Below, one piece after another: positions 45,716 to 64,000 of a stretch of DNA of 64,000 bases. The DNA comes from Cristatella mucedo (lineage: Eukaryota > Bryozoa > Phylactolaemata > Cristatellidae): contig WPIO01000028.1 in NCBI GenBank assembly GCA_009760855.2, positions 1,383,001 to 1,447,000 on the forward strand, read 5' to 3'. Position 1 is the stretch's first letter, and every line of letters begins with the position of its first letter. The notes beneath the pieces were generated by a model. It made no database searches. It worked only from the letters and a program-made list of their open reading frames with translations, and had not been told where the DNA came from. Made by a program: the position numbers and the translations under genes.

Positions 45716-46245
45716 AGACGTCAACGCTGAGAACAAAAAACCCAGAAAGCATTGCTATTCTACCTTAGGTCCCCGTGACAATGCTATGTGCGCGCTGCAG
45801 AGACAGTGGCTCAATTCGCGGCACCTCACCCTAATGATTACGGCGACAGCAAACCACTCTCACCGCGTAGTGATGGCTACCTCGGCCGGTGAGTTTACCA
45901 AGGCGGTCGCGCCGGGTAAACTCTCGCCGGGCGAGCCCAACTCGCTGCTTACTTGCTACCAGTCGCTTGCTTCAACGAACATGTCCGAGTGCTCAAACAG
46001 GATAGTTCAGCGATCGCTCTTAACTAGCATGGTTTGGGACAAATGCCGAACATTTGACCGCGACTGCGTGAGCGTGGATATTTAGATCTCCAACCAGAAA
46101 GACTTGAATTTTAGCGTAATGATAATAATAGTAGCATTTCATTTTTATATGGTGCCCAAAGAGAACCAAATATATATCCAGGAGTTTACTTAATAACTCA
46201 CTGCAAGAAAAGCAATAACCTAGAGAAGATGACATACACAAAGAT
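45716..46245. other. Unassigned stretch
   Basis: No domain recognised in either strand. Confidence 0.4.
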
Positions 46246-46247
46246 TA

Positions 46248-46355
46248 GCTGATTTAACAGCCGCATTTATATAGCGGCAGAAGAGCCTTTATGGCTATCG
46301 CCACCGCGATAGCCGTAAAGGAGAACGAGCACCTTAACTGCTGGGCTAAGACAAG
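46248..46355 (-). mobile_element. SINE family 2 copy, internally deleted
   Basis: CTGATTTAACAGCCGCATTT, ATATAGCGGCAGAAGAGCC, GGCTATCGCCACCGC, then GAGCACCTTAACTGCTGGGC. The middle, including box B, is missing. Confidence 0.7.
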
Positions 46356-46860
46356 GTATCATGCGTTTTTACACATGCATGAAAACGCACTTACGCATCA
46401 TGATTAGGCAGATAAGAAAATGCACCCAACAAGACAGTGGTGGCCACTGGTTAATATCCCTTGTGGCTAGTGACATGTTGTGAATCGAGCGAAGGTAAGC
46501 ATAATAAGATCGCCGGAACAAAACAAAACAGTTCACTGAGCTATAGGAGAAGCAGATCGGAACAGATGCGTCTTTAGCTGAAACTTCAATGATACAAAGT
46601 CAATTCATGTCGCGACAGAAGCCAGTTACGAGTTCCAGGCTCAAGAACTGGATGACCAATCGTTAAAACATTTTAATTCTGTGCGAGGAACTCATGACTA
46701 TTGGAAGCCAAGCACAGGCTCGGTGAGAACGCACGGGATAAGTAATAGGGTCGTATAGGTATACTGGTGTGAGCACGTGAAAAATAATTCTTATGATAAG
46801 GTATTTGTGCACCTCTATAAGATAACTATATCTCTTTCTATTCACTTTACTACGCTAGAA
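46356..46860. other. Unassigned, possibly old LINE 3' sequence
   Basis: GATGCGTCTTTAGCTGAAAC and GAGTTCCAGGCTC resemble LINE 3' ends elsewhere in the window; too diverged to be sure. Confidence 0.3.
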
Positions 46861-46864
46861 AGAT

Positions 46865-47890
46865 TGTTTGTCAATTAATTAGTAATAACATGGACAGTTC
46901 CAGCACGCATAAGCAAAGCAAAATTCACGCAGATCCAGCAAATGCTGTGAGGACCAGGTGCGTTTTTAGCTTCTATCGTGACATATATTCATAATAAAAA
47001 TATAATTCTTTTGTATAGCGCCATTATAGAACTGAATCTCTATCTAGGCGCTTCACAACTGCCGCAGGGCTCGAGCCCACGACCTCGGTCGTCTTTCCAC
47101 GTCAGAAGATTTCGGGACTTCAGTCGCCAGGGAGCTTCAGGCTTAGGGACCACACGAACTAAAGGCATGATCTTCAAAGGATTTGAGCTAAATTAGAGGC
47201 ATACCTAAGCGACTTGAGTCAGAAGAGCGGGTGGTACGATGCCTAGCCTGCTTGGGCAGTAGATCAAATAGGCAGGCAGGAGCAAGTGAATGAGGAGACG
47301 TAAAAGCGAGTGACAAAACCTTGGTCCATACACTTTTTGATGGGGAGCCAGTGCAGGTCGGTGAGAAGCGGTGTAATCCGCTATTTTCGCCTTTCACAAC
47401 ATACAAGCGCAGCTACAGAATTCCTCGCCAACAGCAAGCACCGTAATGCACAGGTCGGTAGACGTGCAAGTAGTGAGTTAAATAAGCGATGGGATAGCAC
47501 AACTTTACGGATCAGCTTGCGTGTGGTATTTTAATCTAAGCAGCCCCGAACTTTCGCAATTGTGCGTAGCCATAAGTAAGCAGACCTGACCGTGTTTCAT
47601 CTGGTCGTCTAGGGAAAGATTTCTTTGGAACAGGACACAAGATTTCTTGAAGATGTTACCTGGTGGTAAACTTGCCGAGCCAATTTTGACTGTTGACGCT
47701 CTCCAATTTTTGAGTAACATTTAGCTGGTGGATTGGTTCTATCATCATTCAATTTGAGAAAGAATTTTCAAAGAAAGAGCTTGTGTCAGCAATGAATACA
47801 CGCTAGAAGAGAGTTAAGAGCATTCGACGTACTGGAGACAAGGAGTAATCAAAGTACGGGTGCAGCTGTGCGTCATCTGCATAAAAACAA
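46865..47890 (-). mobile_element. LINE 3' half, split by a SINE
   Basis: Reverse strand has FYADDAQLHPYFDY (47840-47880), RASTVKIGSASLPPG, then C-terminal and 3' UTR sequence. A SINE family 1 fragment interrupts the 3' UTR at about 46985-47095. Confidence 0.8.
46985..47095 (-). mobile_element. SINE family 1 fragment inside a LINE
   Basis: CTTTTGTATAGCGCC, CTGAATCTCTATCTAGGCGC and GGGCTCGAGCCCACGACCTC on the plus strand. The head is truncated after GGTCG. Confidence 0.82.
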
Positions 47891-47989
47891 AATTATATGT
47901 CGTACTGCGCGATTATAACGGTAAGAGGGAGTATTTTAGTCGTCATTCTATTGTCTAAGTGGGCGCTAATTTTGGCAGTGCAGTTCAGC

Positions 47990-48165
47990 TGAAAGTTGGC
48001 TGACTTAGCACTGAAAACAATGCGTCCGTCTATGCCTAGTATTTCCAAATTCTGCACATCTGACCACATGTGGATCTCATTAAGTCTACAGTGCGTGCCG
48101 TTCTCAGCGTCCGGAATTATCTGAGAATCGTGAAAGCTAAGGGCCCCTGACATCGATGACGTTCG
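47990..48165 (-). repeat. Repeat shared with 30755-30880
   Basis: Open on the minus strand (SFHDSQIIPDAENGTHCRLN, EIHMWSDVQN). Probably part of a LINE open frame. Confidence 0.6.
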
Positions 48166-48841
48166 CACGAAAATATTTTCTTCACCTCTACCGTTCTCAT
48201 TGGTAGAATGCTACAACACGACACTTGCAGACATACTTGACGAGCTTGCACCTCTGACTAAGCGCACTATTCACCCTCGCCCAGATTGCCAATAGTTTAC
48301 CGAAGACACATAAACTAGCTAGGTCAACTAAGTGTAAGGTTGAGAAGGCTTACAAAAGACTAGGACTGACTGTTCATCGACTTGTTTACGAGGACTTCTG
48401 TAGATCATACCAATCTATCATAGCCAAGGCCAAATCTAGCTTTCATAAAAATATTTTTGAATCACAGATACTCAATCTAAAAATGCTCGTTTCTAAAATG
48501 AACCGACTGCTCCCAGGTTAGCCCATTACCGAGTGATTCTTGTGGTGATCTAATTGATCTTTCACGAGCTTCCTTGTCAACAAGATAGACAAGATCCGAG
48601 TCCATTCTTAAGGTAGCAGCATACCCTCTGCACTCATGTCCCGCAGTAACAGCCTCACGGGATTCTTATCCCTCGATGCCCGATACCGTGCACCATTCCG
48701 GTCTTCGTTAATTCCGTTCAGAACCTTAACACGCATTCAAGGCGGCCACGAGTGACCTCATTATGAAATTCATCTCCCAGTCAAAAAGACTACGAGCCCA
48801 CTACATCCTATTCTACCTGTTCTACTTTAACGGTGTATAGA

Positions 48842-49000
48842 TAAAATAAAATTAATTCATTTGTATAGCACCCTAATAGAACTTAATCTCTGTTCAGGCG
48901 CTTCACATAGCCATGCGGCTCAAGCCTGCGACCTCGGTCATACTTAGGTCGGGGCGAGCACCTTAACCAGCCGGCCAAACTAGCCCGGCGCCTGCTGCTG
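48842..49000 (-). mobile_element. SINE family 1 copy nested in a LINE
   Basis: Plus strand: TTCATTTGTATAGCACCCTA, CTTAATCTCTGTTCAGGCGC, TCAAGCCTGCGACCTCGGTC, GGGGCGAGCACCTTAACCAG. Confidence 0.9.
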
Positions 49001-49067
49001 TGTATGACTAACACAATAAATATTTCCTTAGTCCCAGGTCTTGTCCCTGCATCTTTCAAAAAGGCTG

Positions 49068-49255
49068 TAATAATAATAATAATAATTCATGTGTTAATGC
49101 ACTCTAAGAAAATTCAAATCTCTTTCTAGGCACTCTACATTTGCTGCAAAGGAAGCGCTGTCGAATGGTTAGTGGTGGCATGCTCAATGACAACAAGCAC
49201 AACAAGGTTAGAGGTGACATGGATAAGGTCAGCAAGCAAATGTGGTTAGTGGCAT
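49068..49255 (-). mobile_element. LINE 3' tail nested in another LINE's RT
   Basis: Begins with (TAA)n, then CACTCTAAGAAAATTCAAAT, CTCTTTCTAGGCACTCTACA, TTTGCTGCAAAGGAAGC and GACATGGATAAGGTCAGCAA. The host RT frame resumes just after it. Confidence 0.88.
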
Positions 49256-49975
49256 CAGCCAACTCACTCACTCACTACTCAAGGAAGTAACACTAGACCA
49301 AGAGAACTTGAGCAGCTTCCGCCCCGTCTCTCTTCTGCCGTTCATATCAACGACACTGGAATGAGTTGTAGCAGACCAGCTGAACTCACTTATTGAAACT
49401 TCACACCTAGCTACTAAATTCCAATCTGATTTGAGAGTTAATCACTCCACCGAGTCAGCATTGCTTCAGGTGCATATTGACCTTCTACGAAATGCAGACA
49501 TAAGTAAAGTCCCACCTTGTTTTGAATGATCTTGCTGTAGGGCGCGATACACATTCACCTTGACCTTGGTAGGAGCGAGCACAACCGCTGAGCAAATCCA
49601 GCCCGGTACCAAGTCCTTCTCAGACACCTTTCATTTCATCTGAGAATTGCTGAAACTGCAGTGCATTGGTTTAGATCCCGCCTTAATGGTGGACTCCAGA
49701 GCATAAAAGTAAACTGACGAAGATAATCCGAGGAGCCATTAAAGTACTAGGTACCTCAGGGCAGTATTTTTGGTCCGCTACTTTTCATAATTTATACTCT
49801 CCCTCTTGTCGATATATTCACCAAGCACCATCTAAGTTTCACTTCTGCGCAGATGACACAGAGCTGAACCTTTGGTTTGATCAATCCCAGCCCTCTAGTA
49901 CGTGAAATTCTCTCAACACCCTTGTTGCATGTATTGCTGACATCCACACATGGACGGCAGCAAACTTTCGTGTGC

Positions 49976-50420
49976 GTTGCTCAGAGCAGCCCGTCAGTTT
50001 ACATCGTCTTCGCGCGTGCTGCTCCGAGCAGATAGAAGTACGAAGCCGAGTGCTGGGCTCGCACCCGTGTGACTGCTTTGAGCTCGCTACCACAGACTTA
50101 AGGCAATTGCCATGCTGCAATGAGCTTCTTGACCACCCGATCGGCGATGGCCTGGCCTGGCTGACACGGCTAAATACTGCGAAATTCGCTAAAACGTTTC
50201 AGGTTCCTTTGGGTCTCTTGAATATTAAACAGGCTGAGCAGACCATCTCGCCTCAGCGATCGGTGGTTGATATATATTACACAAGACAAGGTTTGCTAAC
50301 ATTAAAGTGATATGAAAAAAACGATAACCAACCAACGGACTTGCTAACAAAGTCGGCCAGTTGGTTATCAGAAGCGAATATTGCCACCTTTCCAGCATCC
50401 ATACAGTGCTTCGCCGCCCT
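49976..50420. other. Unassigned stretch
   Basis: No exon or known repeat recognised. Confidence 0.4.
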
Positions 50421-51215
50421 GATCTGGCTCCCGGTTAAGGTGCTCGTATTAAGCTGCGTTTTCACGGCAGACTTTCCTCCTGAAAGATGCAGACTTTCCT
50501 CCTAGTTAGGACGTTTACGCGACAGATTTAGTCCCGCCCACGATTGAATCGACGGCCGACTTTGTCACGCCCACAGCCCGCGCTCTAAACCGGGAGGCTG
50601 ATATGAAAGAGGGGTTCCCAGGAGACGCCAAGCCAGCGCAGGCAAAAGTTGAGTTCGCCGCTGCAGTCATCATTGTAGAATAGTGTGAGAAGAATATAAA
50701 TAAAAGAAAGATAAGCATTAAAAAAGCTTTTTCGGGAAAGGGAGCGGTACCAAGTAATGTTCGCCGTTACGGTTTTGTTGGTGGATTTGATAAATGGACG
50801 CGTCACCATACTGTGTAGAAAAGGCTGAATTATTTGTTACAAAGCGTAAGCATCCCATATTCAAGGACTTGCTCTGAACGCCTCAATATAACTCAAACCT
50901 ATAAACGTCAACCATTTTTATTTTGGCGTTGGGGTGGTGTAAGTGAAGAACTCCCGGGTTTGATTGGTCGGCTGGACCATAAATTTGAGACAGATTCTCT
51001 GACGAGTCTGCAGACTTGGCTCCTCCCCCAAATACTGTGACGTATGATGACGTAGTACCCCAAACCTGTGGGAAATCTGTCCAAAATCTGTGGGAAAGTC
51101 TGCCGCGTAAACGCAGCTTTAAATGACCAGGGTCATTAGCTCGAGCACTTCGGTGTATTCAAAGCACCTAGACGGAGATTAATTTTTCTTAGGGCGTAAT
51201 ACAAATAAAGTAAAT
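50421..51215 (+). mobile_element. SINE family 1 copy split by a TIR element
   Basis: The head CTCCCGGTTAAGGTGCTCG ends at 50446. The rest resumes at 51122 (GACCAGGGTCATTAGCTCGA, ACCTAGACGGAGATTA, TAGGGCGTAATACAAATAAA). Confidence 0.8.
50452..51118. mobile_element. 667-bp non-autonomous TIR element, TTA target duplication
   Basis: The left end AGCTGCGTTTTCACGGCAGA and the reverse complement of the right end AGCTGCGTTTACGCGGCAGA match at 23 of 25 positions over the full TIR. It is flanked by TTA on both sides (50449-50451 and 51119-51121). No transposase frame. A 3-bp TTA duplication suggests the PIF/Harbinger group, by inference. Confidence 0.88.
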
Positions 51216-51224
51216 ACAAACGTC

Positions 51225-51555
51225 GTGTTATTACTACGGTTCTTATTATTGCTATCTGTTATGCGTTTACCGCCAACAGTTCTTTCAGCTCTGGGTTCGA
51301 CTACCGTGGTTCTGTATAACTTTTTTGCTCTTCACTCTCTAGTCAGACTTTTTTCGGATATGGAAACGATTATTTTCTCAACTGGCGTTACTTTTTTGGT
51401 CATCCCACAATTTTTTCAGCATAAAAGATCTCAACAGATCAATCACCTTGCAAATTTCTTCAGCATTCGCAAGCCTTCAGAAATATCGCGTGCCTTCAGC
51501 TAACATAACATGCTGTAGTTTTTAATTATTCCTGCTCCATAGTTGCAATTGCTTA
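51225..51555. other. Unassigned AT-rich stretch
   Basis: A 92-codon open frame (Leu/Phe/Ser-rich) has no recognised domain; probably chance. Confidence 0.3.
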
Positions 51556-51559
51556 TACT

Positions 51560-51735
51560 TTCCAGACTTTTAATTTCGGTCCTGGGTTGATTCGGCCGTG
51601 GGTATGAGATAAACTCCCTGAGTTTTGATTGGTCGGCTGGACCAAAAAGTTAAGCAGATTCTCCTGCTGACCCTCAAAAGTTGTGACCTGTGATGATATA
51701 GTAGCCCAAATCAGTGGGATATGCACGATGCATAA
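51560..51735. mobile_element. Fragment related to the TIR element
   Basis: TTTTGATTGGTCGGCTGGAC, GTGACCTGTGATGATATAGT and CAAATCAGTGGGA align in order with 50960-51090 inside the complete element. No ends recognised. Confidence 0.75.
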
Positions 51736-51989
51736 GCATTCATTAAGCCTGCTTTCATTGGCTCTCGCCTCAAGTAAAATACAGTTCAGCCGTCGAGATC
51801 TGAGAGGGGTTTTTTGGGCGAGATTAAAGAAGGCAGTTGTGCTGTTCTTCGTATGAACAAGTTTAATCCACCCTCAACAAAATTTCACCCGACTCAGCAA
51901 AATTTTACTCGATATTTTTCTATTTCTAGCAACCATATGCCAAATTTCCCGACTCTGCAGTCCCCTATATATAATTAAAAGATATATAT

Positions 51990-52128
51990 ATCATTTGTAT
52001 AGCGCCACAAGAGAACTTAATCTCTATTCAGGCGCTTCACATATGCCTCGGGGCTCGAGCCTGCGACCTCAGAAGACCTTGGTCGGGGCGAGCACCTTAA
52101 CAGCTGGACCAAACCATGAGGAATGCAA
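51990..52128 (-). mobile_element. SINE family 1 copy, well preserved
   Basis: Plus strand: CATTTGTATAGCGCCACAAG, CTTAATCTCTATTCAGGCGC, GGGGCTCGAGCCTGCGACCT, GGGGCGAGCACCTTAACAGC. Confidence 0.92.
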
Positions 52129-52547
52129 CCTTTCAATCAAGTATTAGAGGCTTCTTTTAAGGTGGCACAGTAAGCTTTGGCTTATAATGGATAGCAGATT
52201 TCAATAGCATTAATACGGAATCGGTTTGAGCTCAATTCGATTTCAACTAATTAAAAAAAAAGTAAAATTGTTTTATGTGAGCTGTCGCATGCGTGGCTCC
52301 ATCACAGTCGTCTATGTTTGAGCATGCGGACATGCAGGTTTCAAAATGTCTTGACTGCTGGTACTGCTGCATGAGATAAAAAATTGCGACCGAATTCGTG
52401 AGATTGGCAACTCGAGGTAAAGTTGATTTGGTAGTGCACTCCATTATTAATGCCGCGACGGCTCAGTCAAAGCAATAAATTTAAGAGTGTGTATCTGTAC
52501 CATGGTCCTTAATAAGTTCAGGCTGGCAAGCTGCAATCATTTTGCTT

Positions 52548-52550
<3 letters not shown>

Positions 52551-52606
<56 letters not shown>
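52551..52606. repeat. (GA)n microsatellite
   Basis: About 28 GA units. Confidence 0.97.
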
Positions 52607-52608
<2 letters not shown>

Positions 52609-55494
52609 CGCTCTTTTATTCCCGAGTTTTGTTTTTACAGCAGGGGTAAAAATTGTTGCCGACATAAAAGATCTAGCAACCTCGGTAAGCCAGACAACTG
52701 CCCTACAAGCTGAGCTGCCTGAGGCCACTGTGTCTTTCGAGGTCTGTCTCGGCTAAACTACCTCATACACAGCTGATCTGCTGCTGAGGTATGAGACTCT
52801 TTACAACATCAGATTCTATCAGGGTATTTTATTAAATAGCAGTTGTCGCAGGGTCCTATTCTAGACTAGGGTAATTCATTTCTGCAAACACTTTTCAACG
52901 AGTCAGTCTACTATCCAACTGCCGATCCTGGCATTATATTTCCAGCAATTCTTCGAAGTTAATTCTTACTGGCCCTTAACACAATTCAAGTAAGTTTCTT
53001 ACTTATTGTTATTACTGAGACCTGACGGTTCTTAGATTTCGCACCGACGGCTGCATACGCTAACACTGCACTATCGAACACGAACAGGCGTGCCGTGCCG
53101 ATCGTATATAGTCATCGCAGGATGCTGAACAGGTGACTGGTCCAAATAACACAGCAAAGATGCTTCTGTCGAACCAAGTGACTAATTGTAACTCGGACAG
53201 AACGAAAGAGAACCGTATCTGACGTCGACGAAGTAAGAGCTTGAGGAGTTGCTTGAAGAGTTGGATTTTACAAAAATTAAATACTTTCCTTGGGTCCACT
53301 AGATAACTAGCCACTAGTCGATGGATAGTGACACGAGAACCTAGTTTGTAATACTGGATCGTAGCAACTCACGATTGATTGGCTGCTGAAGCCAAAGTGG
53401 TGTCACTACAAAGATAACAGCTGCTAGCAAAGGAAGCGTGTGCACACGCCAGAGAAACGGATGGTGCCTGGATTCCAAACAAGTCTCAAACAATGAAGCC
53501 AAAAGTAGCAAACAGGAAAGGGGTGCAAAGCGCATACTGTGGCCACTAGCTGACAAACAGTAGTCTGGCCAATTCTTGCAGGGTATTTTACTTTCTAGCA
53601 GCCAACATGAGTGAGGTTCTTTGTGCTGGCTAAGGACCGCCTCACGGTAGAACATACCGATGGCTGGCCATTCGCCATCCTTTCCACCAAAAGCCTTCTC
53701 ACAGACCACAGATGCAGGCAGCCACAACCAGCAAAACACAACCAACAAACGCTGGCGGGTGACTTATGTAAAATGGAAGCAACACCTAGGTCAGAAGACC
53801 AAAGCAGTAAGGCTGGTAGGCTGAAATGAGTGCCACGATGAAATGAAGGAACGATTATCATCAGCCTTTTGCTAGATTCAAGCCCATATTTTGGAAAACC
53901 AGCAGCTACCGTGTACTCTGGCAGCAAATCTGAGCTAATGCTGGATGCAACTTGGGCCCCTGAGCCCACAACATATTTCCAGTCATTATACAATCAAGAC
54001 AAGTGACAACTGTAAACCGGTTAACCTCTCGCCTAAAATGCATCATGATTTCTTCACTGAAGGCGCTTACTCATGAAATTCTCCAAGACCCTGTGCGTTA
54101 CATCTCTGCCACACACCGGTCAGTGGGTATTAAAGAAGATAAGGCATACAAGGAAAATCAACTCAAAATGCAATTGTAACGAACATGATAAGAATTTCTG
54201 CATAGCCATTAGTAAGGTGGTTCTCACCAGAACGTGATACAGTAAGTGGTTACTGCCTGTGATACAACGATGATCACTGGCACTGTAAGTTGCAGTGCGA
54301 CAGAGGCAATAGAAAGAGCCGAGCAAGAGCAGCAGAGGTGGTCGGCAGCAGGCGTGCAACAGCTCTACAGAAGCAGAAACAGCAGCCACAGGAGGGAAAC
54401 ACCAAACTGCAGCTCCTTCTACCTCCTTAACGACTGACCAGACCAGAGAAGGTCACGATTAAGATCCCTTGAAAAAGATGTACCATGAAAAAACAGTAAC
54501 TTGAAATTCAGAGCAACCGAAGGCCGTCAGCTACGGGACTGAACGCCGAAAAAGGATTTCACCTCGAGCTCGGAACAATCCATCAACCAGTTACAAATCT
54601 ACAATCATCTATTTACAGCATTACCAACTTCGCCGGAAGTAGTAGCTAAGCATGCCAGCAGCACATCTCTCAAAAGAACTCAGGCAAACTATACAGCCGG
54701 AGTAAGTCATCGTACAGTCTTGGGGATTCTTTCAGCACGTATAGGTCACTTTAGTCGACGAGTTCATGGGCTGAGATAGAACAAATGATACTAACCATTT
54801 TGACTTAAACAAGGTGCCACAGCACACCAGATTGCACTGCTAAAGTGCTACTCAAGACACGAGCTTCAGGCTGAGAAGGATATTTGCAAACAGTTCGATG
54901 GTGAGCACGAAGGCTGCGCCTTGGAGATGGTAGCCACTCATCGCTAACTTGCATTTCGATCCGCCTCCTGAGCTAGGCGAGCAGCCTGGGAAATGAGCGC
55001 AGTTAATCAGAAAAGCACAGCAGGGCATCATTGCTAACGGCTGTACACCCGATGGCTGCTTGGGTCTGCACACAGACACAAGAGACAGCGAGTAAAGCGC
55101 AGTGATGTATTGCTGCAGCAGCCAATGTGCATACTCGAACGCTTACACCTGGATGGCATACAACATGCAGAATGCATTCGGCTCTCCGGGCACATTGGCA
55201 AAAACCCAAGATCGCGGAGAGATTCGACCTGCAAGCCAAATGACTGCAGTCGCCAGCTCACTTCCTTTGCCGGCAGTTTTGCATTCTTGTCTGGGCTACG
55301 CTGTCAAGATGCACCTCTTCTGTTGGGTTCAGCAACGGCACAGCAGCAGTGCTGGCAGAGGAAAGCGGGAGCTGACACGGGCCATGTCGCTAGTGCTAGG
55401 CAGAACCACAGTAGGCAAAAGAACCTTCACTGCTGATCCTGACACAGCAACTTCAGAGTAAGCAGTGGTCGACAAGATGATGGCAAGACAGACG
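52607..55494. other. Region downstream of GANAB copy B, unassigned
   Basis: Several minus-strand open frames (for example 53748-53341, Leu/Trp/Cys-rich) lack domains, splice support or similarity I recognise. I see no gene here. Confidence 0.4.
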
Positions 55495-62811
<7,317 letters not shown>

Positions 62812-64000
62812 CTAAAAAAAAGATAGGTCATCACAGTTGGTTAGAACCTGCAGGTGGACAAGAGGCAGCGACATTGCATTGAGGGCACTAAGAGCAACTT
62901 CAGTTTCAAAGCGGTCTAGCGATAGCACAGCCTGTGAGCAAGTCCTTTAGCATACTGATGGCTGACCGAGTGACTTGGCAGCATAATTATAAGAATATAA
63001 CATGTCGTCTTTCTAAGCAACACCAATACGCTTTGGCCGCACGAACTTTCACAGGTTTGCTGTCAAAAACCAATGCAGAAGCTTCTGCACTAGCAGCTAA
63101 GTTGTCCAGGAACTTAAAAATACCAAACCATTTTGAGTCTACTTGAACTTTTGGTGCAGGCTTAACTATGTGTTTACAATTGTTTACTATAAGTGCTAAA
63201 GACATGCTTGCAATTGCCCCTCAACTGAGTAAACACCCTCTAACAACATAAGAGGGCATACAAGCTCTCCACCCCGTCTGCCTACCCACCATTACCTCAT
63301 TAACAAGGGTACCAAGGGCCGAGATCGAAAACAGAGGCACAACAGCTATGCATTATGTCCCATGTAACTCAGCAAAGCTGCTTTGAGGTTGCTACACTGA
63401 AAAGCTTTACATATCACAAATAGGGCCTAAGGGATTTTGATGTGAAACCTGTAGCAAACAGTCTTTGCCTCGTGCAAAAAGATTAGTGGGGGATATAGCT
63501 GAATCCAAATGGCAGTCAAATACAACGAGCAGCAGTCTAGAGTGACTCAAAAGAAATCTACCGAGTTTGTAGCCGATGAGAAAACAGTAGTAAATAATGA
63601 CACGGATTAGACCTACAGAGCAAATGCATCAGCTGCCAACAGTCAATACATGGTTAACTTATTCTTTGTTTTGGGTTACACGTAAGCTGATATTAGAGCA
63701 GCAGGCTAGTAGAAATGGATGAGCTAAGCCGTAGAGGACAAGGAACCCAGACCATCAGCACACGATGGTGGTCTTGTTACTGTTCCACTGATTACTAGCA
63801 CCAAGTCCCTAATTCAAGCAATACATTTTGATGAACAGCTCAGTTTTGTGGACACTTAGCTCAAAGAAGTTGGTCGACAGGTAAGACCTAACCCGAGTTT
63901 GAATGATAAGTATACTAGTGTTGTCGGCACAGGCGTGATAGCTGATGCTGTGGATTTCAATTATTTGAGCGGGAGGCACTCTGTAGGTAGAGAACAATAA
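62812..64000. other. Intron of GANAB copy B reaching the window edge
   Basis: No exon matching [15 protein letters not shown] is present on either strand, so the next upstream exon is outside. Minus-strand open frames here have no recognised domain. Confidence 0.6.

Larger units (their letters stand above)
48180..49975 (+). mobile_element. LINE core (CR1/L2-like) interrupted twice
   Basis: Plus strand: KVEKAYKRLGLTVHRLVYED and SYQSIIAKAKSSFHKNIFES (linker before the RT) at 48330-48475, LVPASFKKAV near 49040, LSSFRPVSLLPFIS near 49310, [20 protein letters not shown] near 49420, GSIFGPLLFIIYTLPLVDIF near 49760 and ACIADIHTWTAAN near 49930. Many stops. Interrupted by a SINE (48842-49000) and by a LINE tail in the opposite orientation (49068-49255). 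Confidence 0.88.

Noticed and set aside
45033-46085. 350-codon Leu/Ser-rich open frame
   Set aside because: Created by the CT-rich minisatellite, which has no stops in these frames; flanking parts show no domain or splice support.
53341-53748. 135-codon Leu/Trp-rich open frame with a hydrophobic start
   Set aside because: No recognisable family, overlaps another unrelated frame of similar length, and no splice or promoter support.

Overview
The window is nuclear DNA of an animal, most likely an invertebrate. Genes are split into many short exons with GT-AG introns of 0.1 to 4 kb. There are tRNA-derived SINEs, CR1/L2-like LINE fragments and many di-nucleotide microsatellites. The protein families are animal ones: an ER glucosidase II alpha subunit and a CEP164-type WW protein. 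The sequence alone does not fix the phylum. No bacterial-style operon, rRNA or functional tRNA gene is visible. All recognised genes lie on the minus strand.

Layout from left to right. 1-6.1 kb holds diverged segmental duplicates, a ~125-bp repeat in several copies, a perfect 39-nt-arm hairpin and a LINE 3' end; no gene is recognised. 6.1-12.6 kb is gene-poor, with a 106-bp exact direct repeat, SINEs and a 117-bp (TA)n tract. 12.6-22.8 kb holds exons of a multi-WW-domain gene: five CEP164-like WW modules, each in its own phase 1-1 exon, plus three supporting exons. 22.9-31.9 kb has microsatellites, GC-rich segments, nested LINE debris and weak candidate exons. 31.9-43.0 kb is a complete 18-exon glucosidase II alpha gene (3000 nt, 999 aa). 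It has a signal peptide, the GH31 nucleophile motif WNDMNE and the acid/base motif WTGDN. 43-55.5 kb is intergenic, with a large CT minisatellite, nested LINEs and SINEs, and a TIR element with a TTA target duplication. 55.5-62.8 kb is the 3' half (last seven exons) of a second glucosidase II alpha paralogue; its 5' exons lie beyond the right edge.

The two glucosidase genes are head-to-tail paralogues with the same intron phases at all seven comparable exons. In other animals the protein is the catalytic half of ER glucosidase II, which trims inner glucoses from N-glycans. A decayed, inverted copy of exon 14 sits in intron 11 of the complete gene. The WW gene is unrelated; in CEP164 this module acts at centriole distal appendages, so a ciliary or centrosomal role is a guess from homology. 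Much of the rest is a LINE/SINE system in which the SINE and the LINE appear to end in the same short stem-loop.

Intron boundaries were placed by hand from consensus splice sites, conserved protein sequence and phase bookkeeping. Exons of the complete glucosidase gene sum exactly to a whole number of codons, which makes that model strong. Repeat boundaries are approximate.
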